Origin: Pseudomonas putida
GTDB lineage: Bacteria; Pseudomonadota; Gammaproteobacteria; Pseudomonadales; Pseudomonadaceae
Reading direction: 5' to 3'
NCBI RefSeq assembly: GCF_002906855.1
Contig: NZ_MINI01000048.1
Location: forward strand, 186,001-250,000
DNA length: 64,000 nt
The position numbers were made by a program, and so were the translations under genes. Positions 22,601 through 29,689 of this stretch are shown here, one piece after another (position 1 is the stretch's first letter; the number at the start of each line of letters is the position of its first letter). Below the pieces are notes generated by a model. That model was not told the origin of the DNA. It made no database searches and saw only the letters and a program-made list of their open reading frames with translations.

Positions 22601-22854
22601 GCAACTGGATCAAGTGCAGCGACAGGCTGCCCGAGCTACAGGATGACTCTGTTCTCGCTTACGCCGACGGCACCTCACTGCACGCTGGGCGCCATGCCTG
22701 GCCAAAGGGCGGCATGGACATGGTGCACATCCAAGACTACTTCGGCGATGTCACCGCAGGGCTGGATGAAGCCGGCAACCAGCTCTACACGAAGATATAC
22801 CTGAGCAACGGTGTCACCCACTGGCAGCCGCTCCCTTCTCCACCCACCGAGTAA
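22597..22854 (+). CDS. DUF551 protein
   Basis: 85 aa. N-terminal WIKCSDRLPELQDDSVLAYA and C-terminal VTHWQPLPSPPTE are the two ends of the DUF551 phage domain. Function unknown; common in early operons of temperate phages. Confidence 0.75.
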   Translation: MSNWIKCSDRLPELQDDSVLAYADGTSLHAGRHAWPKGGMDMVHIQDYFGDVTAGLDEAGNQLYTKIYLSNGVTHWQPLPSPPTE

Positions 22855-22874
22855 CCCACCACCTGGAGGCGACC

Positions 22875-23129
22875 ATGGCTCGCGAGCATGAGCTTTACGC
22901 AGACAGCGCCCAGGCGCGCGAGGTTGATCGCCAGTACAGGCTGTTTGGCGATACCAGCTGGGCGGATCACCTCACCTCGAAGCAGGCCCGGGCGAACAAC
23001 CAGGCCTGGAACGCAATGATCAGCGAGCGCGACGAGCGCCAGCGGATTGAAAGCCGCCGGGTGATCGCCTCGGCGCTCGACAAGATGGAAGCCATGTGCG
23101 GCTCAGGTGCCGCTCGGAGGACTGCATGA
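22875..23129 (+). CDS. Hypothetical phage protein
   Basis: 84 aa, MAREHELYADSAQAREVDRQ..., charged and helical throughout (NNQAWNAMISERDERQRIES). GGAGG lies 8 nt before the ATG. No motif recognised. Confidence 0.6.
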   Translation: MAREHELYADSAQAREVDRQYRLFGDTSWADHLTSKQARANNQAWNAMISERDERQRIESRRVIASALDKMEAMCGSGAARRTA

Positions 23130-23356
23130 ACAAAGGAACACGCGAGGAGGTGGTCGCCATCATCAACTCGCGATTCGAGGCCATCGACGCCTCGTTCAGT
23201 GAGGGGCTGCGCGGCGAGCTGACGATGGCTATCGACCTGGCCGGGCTTACCGGCGCGATCGATCTTCCCAAGCAGCGCGGCTACACGGAGCGCTTGAACC
23301 GGGCGATAGATCGCAACAGCAAGGCATTGCTGGTAGCGATCGGGAGGGTGGCATGA
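23126..23356 (+). CDS. Hypothetical phage protein
   Basis: 76 aa from the ATG at 23126 (MNKGTREEVVAIINSRFEAI) with CGGAGGA upstream. Alpha-helical. Overlaps both neighbours by 4 nt. Confidence 0.6.
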   Translation: MNKGTREEVVAIINSRFEAIDASFSEGLRGELTMAIDLAGLTGAIDLPKQRGYTERLNRAIDRNSKALLVAIGRVA

Positions 23357-23568
23357 CAACGCCTATCGTGATGTCGCTTATTGACGAGCAGGTTGCTGAG
23401 GCTGCGCACGCAGTTCCTGACGACCGAATCCTCATGGTGTTCAAAGGCCTGACCTTGGAAGACGCCATGAACCAGGCGCGCATGGCGCACATCGAGAATC
23501 CGGCGGCATGGTCGGGCCGGGCCTATCTCTGCGGTATGTGCACCCTGGCCTACGAGGTGCGGTCATGA
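23353..23568 (+). CDS. Hypothetical phage protein
   Basis: 71 aa, MTTPIVMSLIDEQVAEAAHA..., ending in CGMCTLAYEV with a CxxC pair. ATGA overlaps at both ends. Confidence 0.6.
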   Translation: MTTPIVMSLIDEQVAEAAHAVPDDRILMVFKGLTLEDAMNQARMAHIENPAAWSGRAYLCGMCTLAYEVRS

Positions 23569-23747
23569 AGTTGGTTGGCTGGAAATCAGGCGTTCCTGAT
23601 AGTAACCGAGTAGTTCAAGTACTACGCCAACTCGACAACGGATCACGCGTTCGCTGGAGATGCCGATTCCACTCCCATGAGGCCCGGTGGGCTACTCATG
23701 ACGGCGTATACATTGGCGGCGTGCTCGGCTGGAGGGAGCTGCAATGA
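23565..23747 (+). CDS. Hypothetical phage protein
   Basis: 60 aa from the ATG at 23565 (MKLVGWKSGVPDSNRVVQVL). Small, basic, beta-rich. Coupled to both neighbours by 4-nt overlaps. Confidence 0.55.
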   Translation: MKLVGWKSGVPDSNRVVQVLRQLDNGSRVRWRCRFHSHEARWATHDGVYIGGVLGWRELQ

Positions 23748-23860
23748 CCAGCCACCAGCGCGCCCGCCGCTTCGCCACCTGGCGCGGCAGCTTCATCGCC
23801 TTATCCCTCTGCACCGCTTGGATGCTCGCCAGCGCTTACGCCGGCTGTATCACCTCCTGA
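23744..23860 (+). CDS. Very small membrane or exported peptide
   Basis: 38 aa, MTSHQRARRFATWRGSFIAL..., basic N-terminus followed by one hydrophobic stretch (IALSLCTAWMLASAYAG). ATG overlaps the preceding stop and GGAGGG lies 9 nt upstream. Function unknown. Confidence 0.5.
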   Translation: MTSHQRARRFATWRGSFIALSLCTAWMLASAYAGCITS

Positions 23861-23867
23861 GGCAACC

Positions 23868-24014
23868 ATGAACACAACACCCCGCCTGGCCGCCCAGCTC
23901 GACTGGATGACGGTCGGATCGTTCTCGCCTGAGCAGTACCAGGGCGACGAGCGCAAAGAGTACGAAGAAGAGGCCGCTCGCATTGAGCGGCAGTGGGACA
24001 ACCAACCGAACTGA
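23868..24014 (+). CDS. Small acidic protein
   Basis: 48 aa, MNTTPRLAAQLDWMTVGSFS then EQYQGDERKEYEEEAARIER. Follows the preceding gene after 7 nt (GAGG upstream). No function recognised. Confidence 0.5.
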   Translation: MNTTPRLAAQLDWMTVGSFSPEQYQGDERKEYEEEAARIERQWDNQPN

Positions 24015-24024
24015 GGGCATCCCC

Positions 24025-24885
24025 ATGTTCAAGAAAGCCGAACGCAAGCAGGCCAAGCTACGGCTGGCACTTGCTGGGCCATCCGGGTCTGGAAAGACCA
24101 TGTCAGCGCTGCTCATGGCCAAGGGCCTGGGCGGCCGGATCGCAGTGATCGACACCGAGCATGGCAGCGCGTCGCTGTACGCCGACATTGCCGACTTCGA
24201 CGTGCTCGAACTGCACGCGCCCTACTCGCCCGAGCGCTACGCGGAGGCGATCACCGCCGCGGAGCAGGCCGGCTATGGCGTGCTCATCATCGACAGCTAC
24301 TCGCATGAGTGGACCGGCTCTGGCGGCTGCCTGGAGTCGAACGAGAAGCTCGCGCACCAGAAGTTTAAGGGCAACACCTGGGCGGCCTGGAACGAAACCA
24401 CGCCGCGCCATCGCAAGCTGACGGACAAGATCCTGACCAGTCCGCTGCACATAATCTGCACCATGCGGAGCAAGACCGAGACGGTCCAGGGCGAAGGCAA
24501 GAAGATCCTCAAGCTCGGCATGAAGTCCGAGCAGCGAGACGGCACCGACTACGAGTTCACCGTGGTGCTAGACATCACCCACGACGGGCACGCCGCTATC
24601 GCCAGCAAGGACCGTACGAAGCTGTTCGACCAGCCTGAGGTGATCAGCGAGGACACCGGGCGGCGACTGCTGGCCTGGCTGAACGACGGCAAGTCGCAGG
24701 CCGACCTGCAGACCACAGCTCTGCAAGATGCTCTGTCGAAGATCCCGGTTACCGAGACAATGCAGGAGCTGCAGAGCGTGTACTCGGCGGCGTACCGGAT
24801 CCTTGAGCAGTCACCCGACCATTTGGCGCAGCTGAATGCGGCCAAGGACCAACGCAAAGCAAAACTCGCGGAGAAAGCAGCATGA
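24025..24885 (+). CDS. AAA/RecA-core ATPase (Sak4-like recombination protein)
   Basis: 286 aa from the ATG at 24025. Walker A GPSGSGKT at residues 18-25, GGRIAVIDTEHGSAS near 36, and Walker B GVLIIDSYSHEW near 90. RecA-core ATPases of this type in phages (Sak4 group) support single-strand annealing or recombination and usually sit next to an SSB gene, as here (4-nt overlap). The C-terminal 60 residues are a helical extension. The exact biochemical role is inferred. Confidence 0.75.
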   Translation: MFKKAERKQAKLRLALAGPSGSGKTMSALLMAKGLGGRIAVIDTEHGSASLYADIADFDVLELHAPYSPERYAEAITAAEQAGYGVLIIDSYSHEWTGSGGCLESNEKLAHQKFKGNTWAAWNETTPRHRKLTDKILTSPLHIICTMRSKTETVQGEGKKILKLGMKSEQRDGTDYEFTVVLDITHDGHAAIASKDRTKLFDQPEVISEDTGRRLLAWLNDGKSQADLQTTALQDALSKIPVTETMQELQSVYSAAYRILEQSPDHLAQLNAAKDQRKAKLAEKAA

Positions 24886-25382
24886 GAGGCGTCAACAAAG
24901 TCATCCTGGTAGGAACCTGCGGCCAGGATCCAGAGGTCCGCTACCTTCCCAATGGCAACGCGGTCACCAGCTTGAGCCTGGCCACCAGCGAGGCTTGGAC
25001 AGACAAGCAGACCGGCCAGAAGGTCGAGAAGACCGAATGGCACCGCGTGGTGCTGTTCGGCAAGGTGGCGGAGATTGCCGGCGAGTATCTGCGCAAGGGT
25101 TCCCAGTGCTACATCGAGGGCAAGCTCAAGACTCGCGAATGGGAGAAGGACGGCATCAAGCGGTACAGCACCGAGGTGCACGTCGATATCAACGGCACCA
25201 TGCAGCTGCTGGGTGGTCGGCAGGATAACCAGGGCGCCGGGCAGCAGCGGCGCCAGCCTCAGCAGCAACAGCCACACCAGCAGCATCGCCAGGCGCCCCA
25301 GCAGAACCAGCAAGCGGCACCGCCGGATAACTTCGACGACGACATCCCGTTCGCCCCGCTCCACCCTCTCGCAGGTGCATAG
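24882..25382 (+). CDS. ssb: Single-stranded DNA-binding protein
   Basis: 166 aa. OB fold in residues 1-110 (MRGVNKVILVGTCGQDPEVR, TEWHRVVLFGKVAEIAGEYL, KGSQCYIEGKLKTREW), then a Gln-rich linker (about 115-150) and an acidic tail containing DDDIPFAP. Unlike chromosomal SSBs it does not end in DDDIPF but continues for nine residues (APLHPLAGA), which could alter partner binding. Partner of the upstream ATPase. Confidence 0.92.
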   Translation: MRGVNKVILVGTCGQDPEVRYLPNGNAVTSLSLATSEAWTDKQTGQKVEKTEWHRVVLFGKVAEIAGEYLRKGSQCYIEGKLKTREWEKDGIKRYSTEVHVDINGTMQLLGGRQDNQGAGQQRRQPQQQQPHQQHRQAPQQNQQAAPPDNFDDDIPFAPLHPLAGA

Positions 25383-25384
25383 CC

Positions 25385-25573
25385 ATGCCACTCGCAACCA
25401 TCCTCGACATGCTCCAGCGCCGGAAGGAACTTGAGCATCACCTGCAGCTACTGTTCAACCGCAGCTGTCAGTGGGGCCGCGCTGAACGAGTACGCGGCGC
25501 CGCCACCATCGAGAACCTGACCCAGCAGCTGTTAGAACTCACCGAGCAGATCGACGCGGCGCGCGCGGCATGA
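25385..25573 (+). CDS. Small helical phage protein
   Basis: 62 aa, MPLATILDMLQRRKELEHHL then ENLTQQLLELTEQIDAARAA; two amphipathic helices, probable coiled coil. Starts 2 nt after ssb. Function unknown. Confidence 0.55.
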   Translation: MPLATILDMLQRRKELEHHLQLLFNRSCQWGRAERVRGAATIENLTQQLLELTEQIDAARAA

Positions 25574-25654
25574 GGCGGATCAACAACATGGTCCGCCGGC
25601 GCCGGCGGCAAGAACAGTTCCACCTACCGCCCAGCGGCCTCACGGAGCACCGAA

Positions 25655-26020
25655 ATGCAGAAAGCACCTTCTGGAGTGGTAACCCTTCCGGCCTGGATGA
25701 ATCGGCCGGTCAAGAAGCTGTACAACACCCGCAGCGGCGGCCAGTACCGGCCTGATGATGTGGCCCTGGCCTTCGCGCTGAGCCTGCGTCTGCACGACAG
25801 CGCCGATCACCTGCGCAGGCTGGCCCGGCGGTTGGTGGGCAAGGTCTGCCTGGAGCACCAGCCGAACATGAAGCGCCTGGCCCGCGAGCCGGACGACGCC
25901 AAAGTGTTCGACGCTGCGCTCAAGATCATCAACCGGGTGTGCGACCTGCTGGAGTACGCCCCGGGCACTCGCTTTGTGCGCAATGGAGGCGATGATGGCT
26001 CTGACGCAGCAGCAGCGTGA
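25655..26020 (+). CDS. Hypothetical phage protein
   Basis: 121 aa, MQKAPSGVVTLPAWMNRPVK, with a helical core (DDVALAFALSLRLHDSADHL). GGAG lies 7 nt before the ATG. It overlaps the next gene by 26 nt. No motif recognised. Confidence 0.6.
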   Translation: MQKAPSGVVTLPAWMNRPVKKLYNTRSGGQYRPDDVALAFALSLRLHDSADHLRRLARRLVGKVCLEHQPNMKRLAREPDDAKVFDAALKIINRVCDLLEYAPGTRFVRNGGDDGSDAAAA

Positions 26021-26564
26021 CCAGCGCCGGCGCGAAAAGGCGGCAAGACTGCAGGAAGAAAACCTGCATTTAAAGGTTCGCTCAGGCACAAAGCGAACCC
26101 TTCTGGAGCTGATGGAGTGGGCCGGGATCGAGGAACAGGGCGAGGCGATGACGCTGATGATTCATCACATCGAGGCGCTTGGGCATCACGCACTTTTCAG
26201 GATCGCGCGCCACGAAATCGAAGCTCATCGAAACGTGGCGCGGACCGAGCCACTGCGGCTATCAGCCAGGAAGCGAACGGGCCAGCACCTGCGGGCGATA
26301 TGCGGCTGGGCAGATGCCACATACAGCCAGATGATCGAATCGCTGATTCACGGCATCCACGCCCTGGGCAGGCTGCACGCGGCGAAGTTCCTCACCCCGC
26401 CGCGGCACCAGATCAGCATATCGCCGCGCCTGGCCCTGGCCTTCGATAGGAAGAGCATGCTGATGATTCAGCAAGACCCAGGCGACGAAGTCATTCCTCC
26501 AAGTCGGCTTCCAGAGGCGCCCCATGCTCTATGTAACCGAACCAATCGAATTGGCCAATCGTAG
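25995..26564 (+). CDS. Tandem ribbon-helix-helix-like protein
   Basis: 189 aa from the ATG at 25995 (MALTQQQRDQRRREKAARLQ), GGAGG 5 nt upstream. Two similar units of about 38 residues: LKVRSGTKRTLLELMEWAGI...MTLMIHHIEALG (about 27-63) and LRLSARKRTGQHLRAICGWA...MIESLIHGIHALG (about 84-122). Each reads as a basic strand and two helices, suggesting a single-chain ribbon-helix-helix DNA-binding protein. The segment joining the units is encoded by palindromic element A. Function inferred. Confidence 0.55.
   Translation: MALTQQQRDQRRREKAARLQEENLHLKVRSGTKRTLLELMEWAGIEEQGEAMTLMIHHIEALGHHALFRIARHEIEAHRNVARTEPLRLSARKRTGQHLRAICGWADATYSQMIESLIHGIHALGRLHAAKFLTPPRHQISISPRLALAFDRKSMLMIQQDPGDEVIPPSRLPEAPHALCNRTNRIGQS
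26205..26243. repeat. Palindromic element copy A (inside 25995-26564)
   Basis: GCGCGCCAC (26205-26213), 21-nt interior starting GAAATCG, GTGGCGCGG (26235-26243). Read in frame it encodes roughly ARHEIEAHRNVAR, the linker between the two similar units of the host gene. Confidence 0.75.
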
Positions 26565-26811
26565 CTAGTGCTGTTGCGAGGATTTCGCGGCCAACTTCGT
26601 CGTGCTGCTCGACGCTTGGGCATAGCTCAAAGGTACAGCAGCAACTGTTGGAATCATAAAACAGTCGAATGACGCGCGATTGAAGCCCTTTTTTGGCTAT
26701 CGCAACGCAGAAATTCAACATTTCAGCAAGCTCATATGCTTTGCCGTGTCTCGTACAGATCTCAATGCCGTGAGCGGTTAGTGCGTCTTCCGATACGGTG
26801 GATTCCCGCAT
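26491..26811 (-). CDS. Hypothetical protein on the opposite strand of the early operon
   Basis: 106 aa, MRESTVSEDALTAHGIEICT, with cysteines in SNSCCCTFELCPS and an acidic C-terminus (GAPLEADLEE). GAGG lies 8 nt upstream of the ATG. Its 3' end overlaps the preceding plus-strand gene by 74 nt. Base composition is less GC-rich than its neighbours. Opposite orientation and composition suggest a moron. Function not recognised. Confidence 0.55.
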   Translation of the reverse strand: MRESTVSEDALTAHGIEICTRHGKAYELAEMLNFCVAIAKKGLQSRVIRLFYDSNSCCCTFELCPSVEQHDEVGREILATALATIGQFDWFGYIEHGAPLEADLEE

Positions 26812-26922
26812 TCCTTCTTCCTCAGCAGTTGGCTACCTAGAGCCTCTCGTAATACCCCATCCCAAACCAAATTGCCACCATGCCGCCGCCAGCACGGGGG
26901 CGGCGCATGCCCGGAGCACAAC

Positions 26923-27468
26923 ATGAAAGTCGAGACATCGACCGTCACCAAGCTGCTGATCACCGGCGCCGAAGGCCTGGACCCGATCAGCGTGTACCTG
27001 GAAGACTTCGCGCCCTGCAAAGGCAAGATCACCGTCAGCTGCTACGACAAAAGCTGGCACGCCTACTGGGGCGGCATGTGGGATGGACTGACTATCGGCC
27101 AGTTTTTCTGCAAGCTGCACGACGCCTACATCATCGGCTACTTCGATCGGTCGCTGAGCTCTCGCCGGTTCAGTGCTGAGGCGCTGGCGGACAAGGCACG
27201 GAAGGTCATCGTGCAGATGAGGCGTGACCGGGATCTGGATGCAGAAGACGCCCGGAGCCTGCTCGACGAGGCCGAGGATGTTCGCCACACCAGCTCGCTC
27301 GATGAGTGCGGCGGCGCCCACCGCGAGTTCATGCACCGCGTTTTCGGTGACGACTGGTGGAACCTGCCGGCTGATGCCATGGAGCGCAACCCCGACTGGG
27401 ACTACCTCTGCCGCATCATCGCGACAGTGCAGCAGGCCCTGGCCAAGCAGTTCCCGATCGCCGACTGA
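26923..27468 (+). CDS. Conserved phage hypothetical protein
   Basis: 181 aa from the ATG at 26923 (MKVETSTVTKLLITGAEGLD), GGAG 6 nt upstream. The phrase ITVSCYDKSWHAYWGGMWDG and a C-terminal WWNLPADAMERNPDWDYLCR match a phage family found in several temperate phages, function unknown. The longer open frame upstream has no support. Confidence 0.7.
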   Translation: MKVETSTVTKLLITGAEGLDPISVYLEDFAPCKGKITVSCYDKSWHAYWGGMWDGLTIGQFFCKLHDAYIIGYFDRSLSSRRFSAEALADKARKVIVQMRRDRDLDAEDARSLLDEAEDVRHTSSLDECGGAHREFMHRVFGDDWWNLPADAMERNPDWDYLCRIIATVQQALAKQFPIAD

Positions 27469-27497
27469 TCCTGCGGCGCTGCCCGCCAGCGATCGAA

Positions 27498-27596
27498 CTA
27501 CGTGTCTTGGCTGAAATGCAGAGCGACGGCCAGAACAGCAACAACCAGGACGACCTCAGCCACGAGGTACACGCCGTAAAAGTCTTCCGAGAACAT
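27498..27596 (-). CDS. Possible 32-aa membrane peptide
   Basis: MFSEDFYGVYLVAEVVLVVA..., one strongly hydrophobic helix. GGAAG lies 7 nt upstream of the ATG. Opposite strand to the surrounding operon. Too short to be certain. The rest of 27469-27726 holds only a CCGCGAA/TTCGCGG hairpin (27633-27655). Confidence 0.35.
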   Translation of the reverse strand: MFSEDFYGVYLVAEVVLVVAVLAVALHFSQDT

Positions 27597-27717
27597 TCCT
27601 GAGCTTCCGCGAGCAATTGTTGATCTTGTCTGCCGCGAAGCATTGCGTTTCGCGGTACAGAGCTCAGAGCAGAATCGCTTCTCAGAAGTTCATCAAAAAC
27701 TCGGTGCTGACCGCCAA

Positions 27718-27737
27718 CGCCTTCCCCTATTCAACGA
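27718..27737 (+). repeat. 20-bp direct repeat, left copy
   Basis: CGCCTTCCCCTATTCAACGA, identical to 27973-27992. The pair brackets the minus-strand gene at 27727-27906. Confidence 0.85.
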
Positions 27738-27906
27738 CAGGGTCGGCGCCCAGGCCTTTCCGGTAGCGGGCAATCGCAATGATCTGGCGCAGGCAGATGA
27801 CCATGTCCTTCTTCAGGTGGTCGTCGGGCAGCCCTATCTTTTTCAGCATCGCCTGGGCTTCTTCCTCGATCGAGGCAAGGGCCTCGGTATCGCTTTTCAG
27901 TGTCAT
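27727..27906 (-). CDS. Small minus-strand gene bounded by direct repeats
   Basis: 59 aa from the ATG at 27906 (MTLKSDTEALASIEEEAQAM) with GGAGGT 4 nt upstream. Helical, acidic first half then LPDDHLKKDMVICLRQIIAI. Its stop codon lies within the left 20-bp repeat. Transcribed against the early operon. Probably a moron-type insertion; function not recognised. Confidence 0.6.
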   Translation of the reverse strand: MTLKSDTEALASIEEEAQAMLKKIGLPDDHLKKDMVICLRQIIAIARYRKGLGADPVVE

Positions 27907-27972
27907 GGCGACCTCCACCAGGTCGAGTCGACCAAGAAGTGATAGCGCACCAGAACCACGAGCGCCACGCGG

Positions 27973-27992
27973 CGCCTTCCCCTATTCAACGA
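27973..27992 (+). repeat. 20-bp direct repeat, right copy
   Basis: Same 20 bases as 27718-27737, 255 bp apart. It lies in the leader of the next plus-strand gene (start 28035). Confidence 0.85.
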
Positions 27993-28034
27993 TAACGCCT
28001 CCCCGGCGAGGGCGGCGCCTGCCTGGAGATCACC

Positions 28035-28414
28035 ATGAGCACATTCGCAGTGTTCGGCATGACCCGTGATGTAGCCCTGGCCGAGGCCAAGAAGCGCGTC
28101 AAAACCAGCAAGCCTGGCAAGCCGGGCGGACCATCGATTCAGCTGACGCCAGCCCAGTGGGAAGAGGCAGTGGCCAAGTACGTCGACAAGCTCATGAGCG
28201 GCGAGAAGGTGAAGCAGCTCAGCAACATGTTCGACGCCCCCAGTACGCCCAGCAGTTCATCGACCTGGCCAAGCGCTCGGGCGAGTGCCGCGACCTGCGA
28301 ATTCGGGCCCGCTGCGCCATGACCGACGCGAAGGGCAATCCCATCATGAACCCCAAGACCAAGATGCCAAGGATCGGTTGGTCCGACTGGCAGCCTGAAT
28401 CGAAAGCCGCATGA
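28035..28414 (+). pseudogene. Phage gene with a single-base frameshift at a C run
   Basis: The frame starting MSTFAVFGMTRDVALAEAKK is protein-like to residue 69 (LSNMFDAP) and then turns into Ser-rich nonsense. The -1 frame takes over exactly there (QYAQQFIDLAKRSGECRDLR, to SDWQPESKAA). The switch point is the C5 run at 28237-28241. One extra C, or a -1 ribosomal slip on CCC, would give a continuous protein of about 126 residues. Either a frameshift mutation, a sequencing error or programmed frameshifting. Function of the full product unknown. Confidence 0.65.
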
Positions 28415-28427
28415 CTCGAGGTATCCC

Positions 28428-29096
28428 ATGCCCACAGAAAACCGATCCAGCAACACAGAGATGGTCAGCGTGCCGCCATACATTGGCCTGGAGCCGCTGG
28501 TTGGTCGTTATTACCCCGCCCAATGCCGCCGCTGCGGCTGGCTTGGCAGCTCCGAAGAGTTGACCGAGGACGATGCGCAGTGCACGCGCGACATTGGCGA
28601 CCGCCTGTGCCTGGGCGACTGCGACGAACTTGAGCGCCATGATCTGCTGAACATCATCCAGGCCATGGCAGCCCCGCAGCCCCACGCCGAGCCGATAGCG
28701 TGGATGGTTGGTACTGCCTTCTGGTGGACCAAAGAAGAAGCTGAGCGGGATGCGGAAGCGACTGGGCTGCCGATTGTTGGCCTGGGGCCGATGACCAATA
28801 CCAGTGAGGTCGAGCGGATGAACAAAGCCACCGCTTTCGTCCAAAGGCTGGTCGATTGCTCGGGCACCCAGCCCAGCGTGGCCACGGGCTACCTGCGCGA
28901 CATCCTGGATGAACTCAAGGGAAACACAAAGCCGAGTGCACCTGTTGATCTCGATGAGCGGGCTGCCTTCGAGCATCACCACCGGGTCTGCGACCTGGTA
29001 CGCGACGAAGACTGCCCCGATTACTACCGGAACCAAAGCGTTCAGGACTCTTGGGAGGGCTGGCAAGCTCGCGCCGAGCAGGAGGTCCGGCCATGA
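28428..29096 (+). CDS. Phage hypothetical protein with zinc-ribbon-like N-terminus
   Basis: 222 aa. Residues about 33-65 contain CRRCGW...CTRDIGDRLCLGDC, possibly a metal site. The middle (AEPIAWMVGTAFWWTKEEAE) and end (YYRNQSVQDSWEGWQARAEQ) resemble modular Ea22-like phage proteins. Overlaps the next gene ATGA. Function unknown. Confidence 0.6.
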   Translation: MPTENRSSNTEMVSVPPYIGLEPLVGRYYPAQCRRCGWLGSSEELTEDDAQCTRDIGDRLCLGDCDELERHDLLNIIQAMAAPQPHAEPIAWMVGTAFWWTKEEAERDAEATGLPIVGLGPMTNTSEVERMNKATAFVQRLVDCSGTQPSVATGYLRDILDELKGNTKPSAPVDLDERAAFEHHHRVCDLVRDEDCPDYYRNQSVQDSWEGWQARAEQEVRP

Positions 29097-29281
29097 AAAT
29101 CCACTGGGCCGCCCACATCGACTACGACCACGACGGCAACGATCACGAACACTTCTCGGCCTGCGGCGTAGGCCGTGGCCGCCGTGATGGCGAGGAATGG
29201 GAATCAGCGCGGTTCAAGTCCGAAGTCACCTGCAAGACCTGCCTGAAGGTCATCGCAAAGCAAGCGCTCAAGCCATCCTGA
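29093..29281 (+). CDS. Small phage protein with Cys/His motif
   Basis: 62 aa from the ATG at 29093 (MKIHWAAHIDYDHDGNDHEH), with HFSACG and VTCKTCLKVI forming a possible zinc site. His/Asp-rich start. Function unknown. Confidence 0.6.
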   Translation: MKIHWAAHIDYDHDGNDHEHFSACGVGRGRRDGEEWESARFKSEVTCKTCLKVIAKQALKPS

Positions 29282-29365
29282 CCCAATGAGTACAAATGTA
29301 CTCCTGCCATCTGTAACCCCTCTCCCCTCTATTCACTGCCGCGATATGGCGGCCAAGGCCAACCC

Positions 29366-29689
29366 ATGGAAATCGTTCCGAGCACGACGGAGCGGGGCTT
29401 TGCCCTGCTTGAGTTTTCTGACCTTTACGGCGCGCGCTGCAACGTCCAGTTGAGCAGCTTGGCAGAGCGCGCTGCCATCTGGCTCGGCGTCGAGAACGCT
29501 GAACCACAGATCATGGCCAGCCAGGCCGCTGCCCTCGGTGTGCAAACCAAGGAAACCGTGGGCTGGGTGCCCTACCCAATCCCCGACCAGGTGTTGCTGA
29601 CCACCCGCATGCACTTGAGTAGGGAGCAGGTCGCCGCCCTCCTCCCTGTCCTTCAGCGCTTCGCAGCTACCGGAGAAGTTCGAGCATGA
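29366..29689 (+). CDS. Conserved phage hypothetical protein
   Basis: 107 aa, MEIVPSTTERGFALLEFSDL, with conserved C-terminal RMHLSREQVAALLPVLQRFA, a phrase seen in many phage early-region proteins. The upstream gap has a CTATTCA box and a GCCGC/GGCGGC hairpin. Overlaps the next gene by 4 nt. Confidence 0.65.
   Translation: MEIVPSTTERGFALLEFSDLYGARCNVQLSSLAERAAIWLGVENAEPQIMASQAAALGVQTKETVGWVPYPIPDQVLLTTRMHLSREQVAALLPVLQRFAATGEVRA

Noticed and set aside
25570..25755. 61-codon plus-strand frame overlapping the 25655 gene
   Set aside because: No ribosome site, Arg-rich start, and more than half overlaps a better supported gene in another frame.
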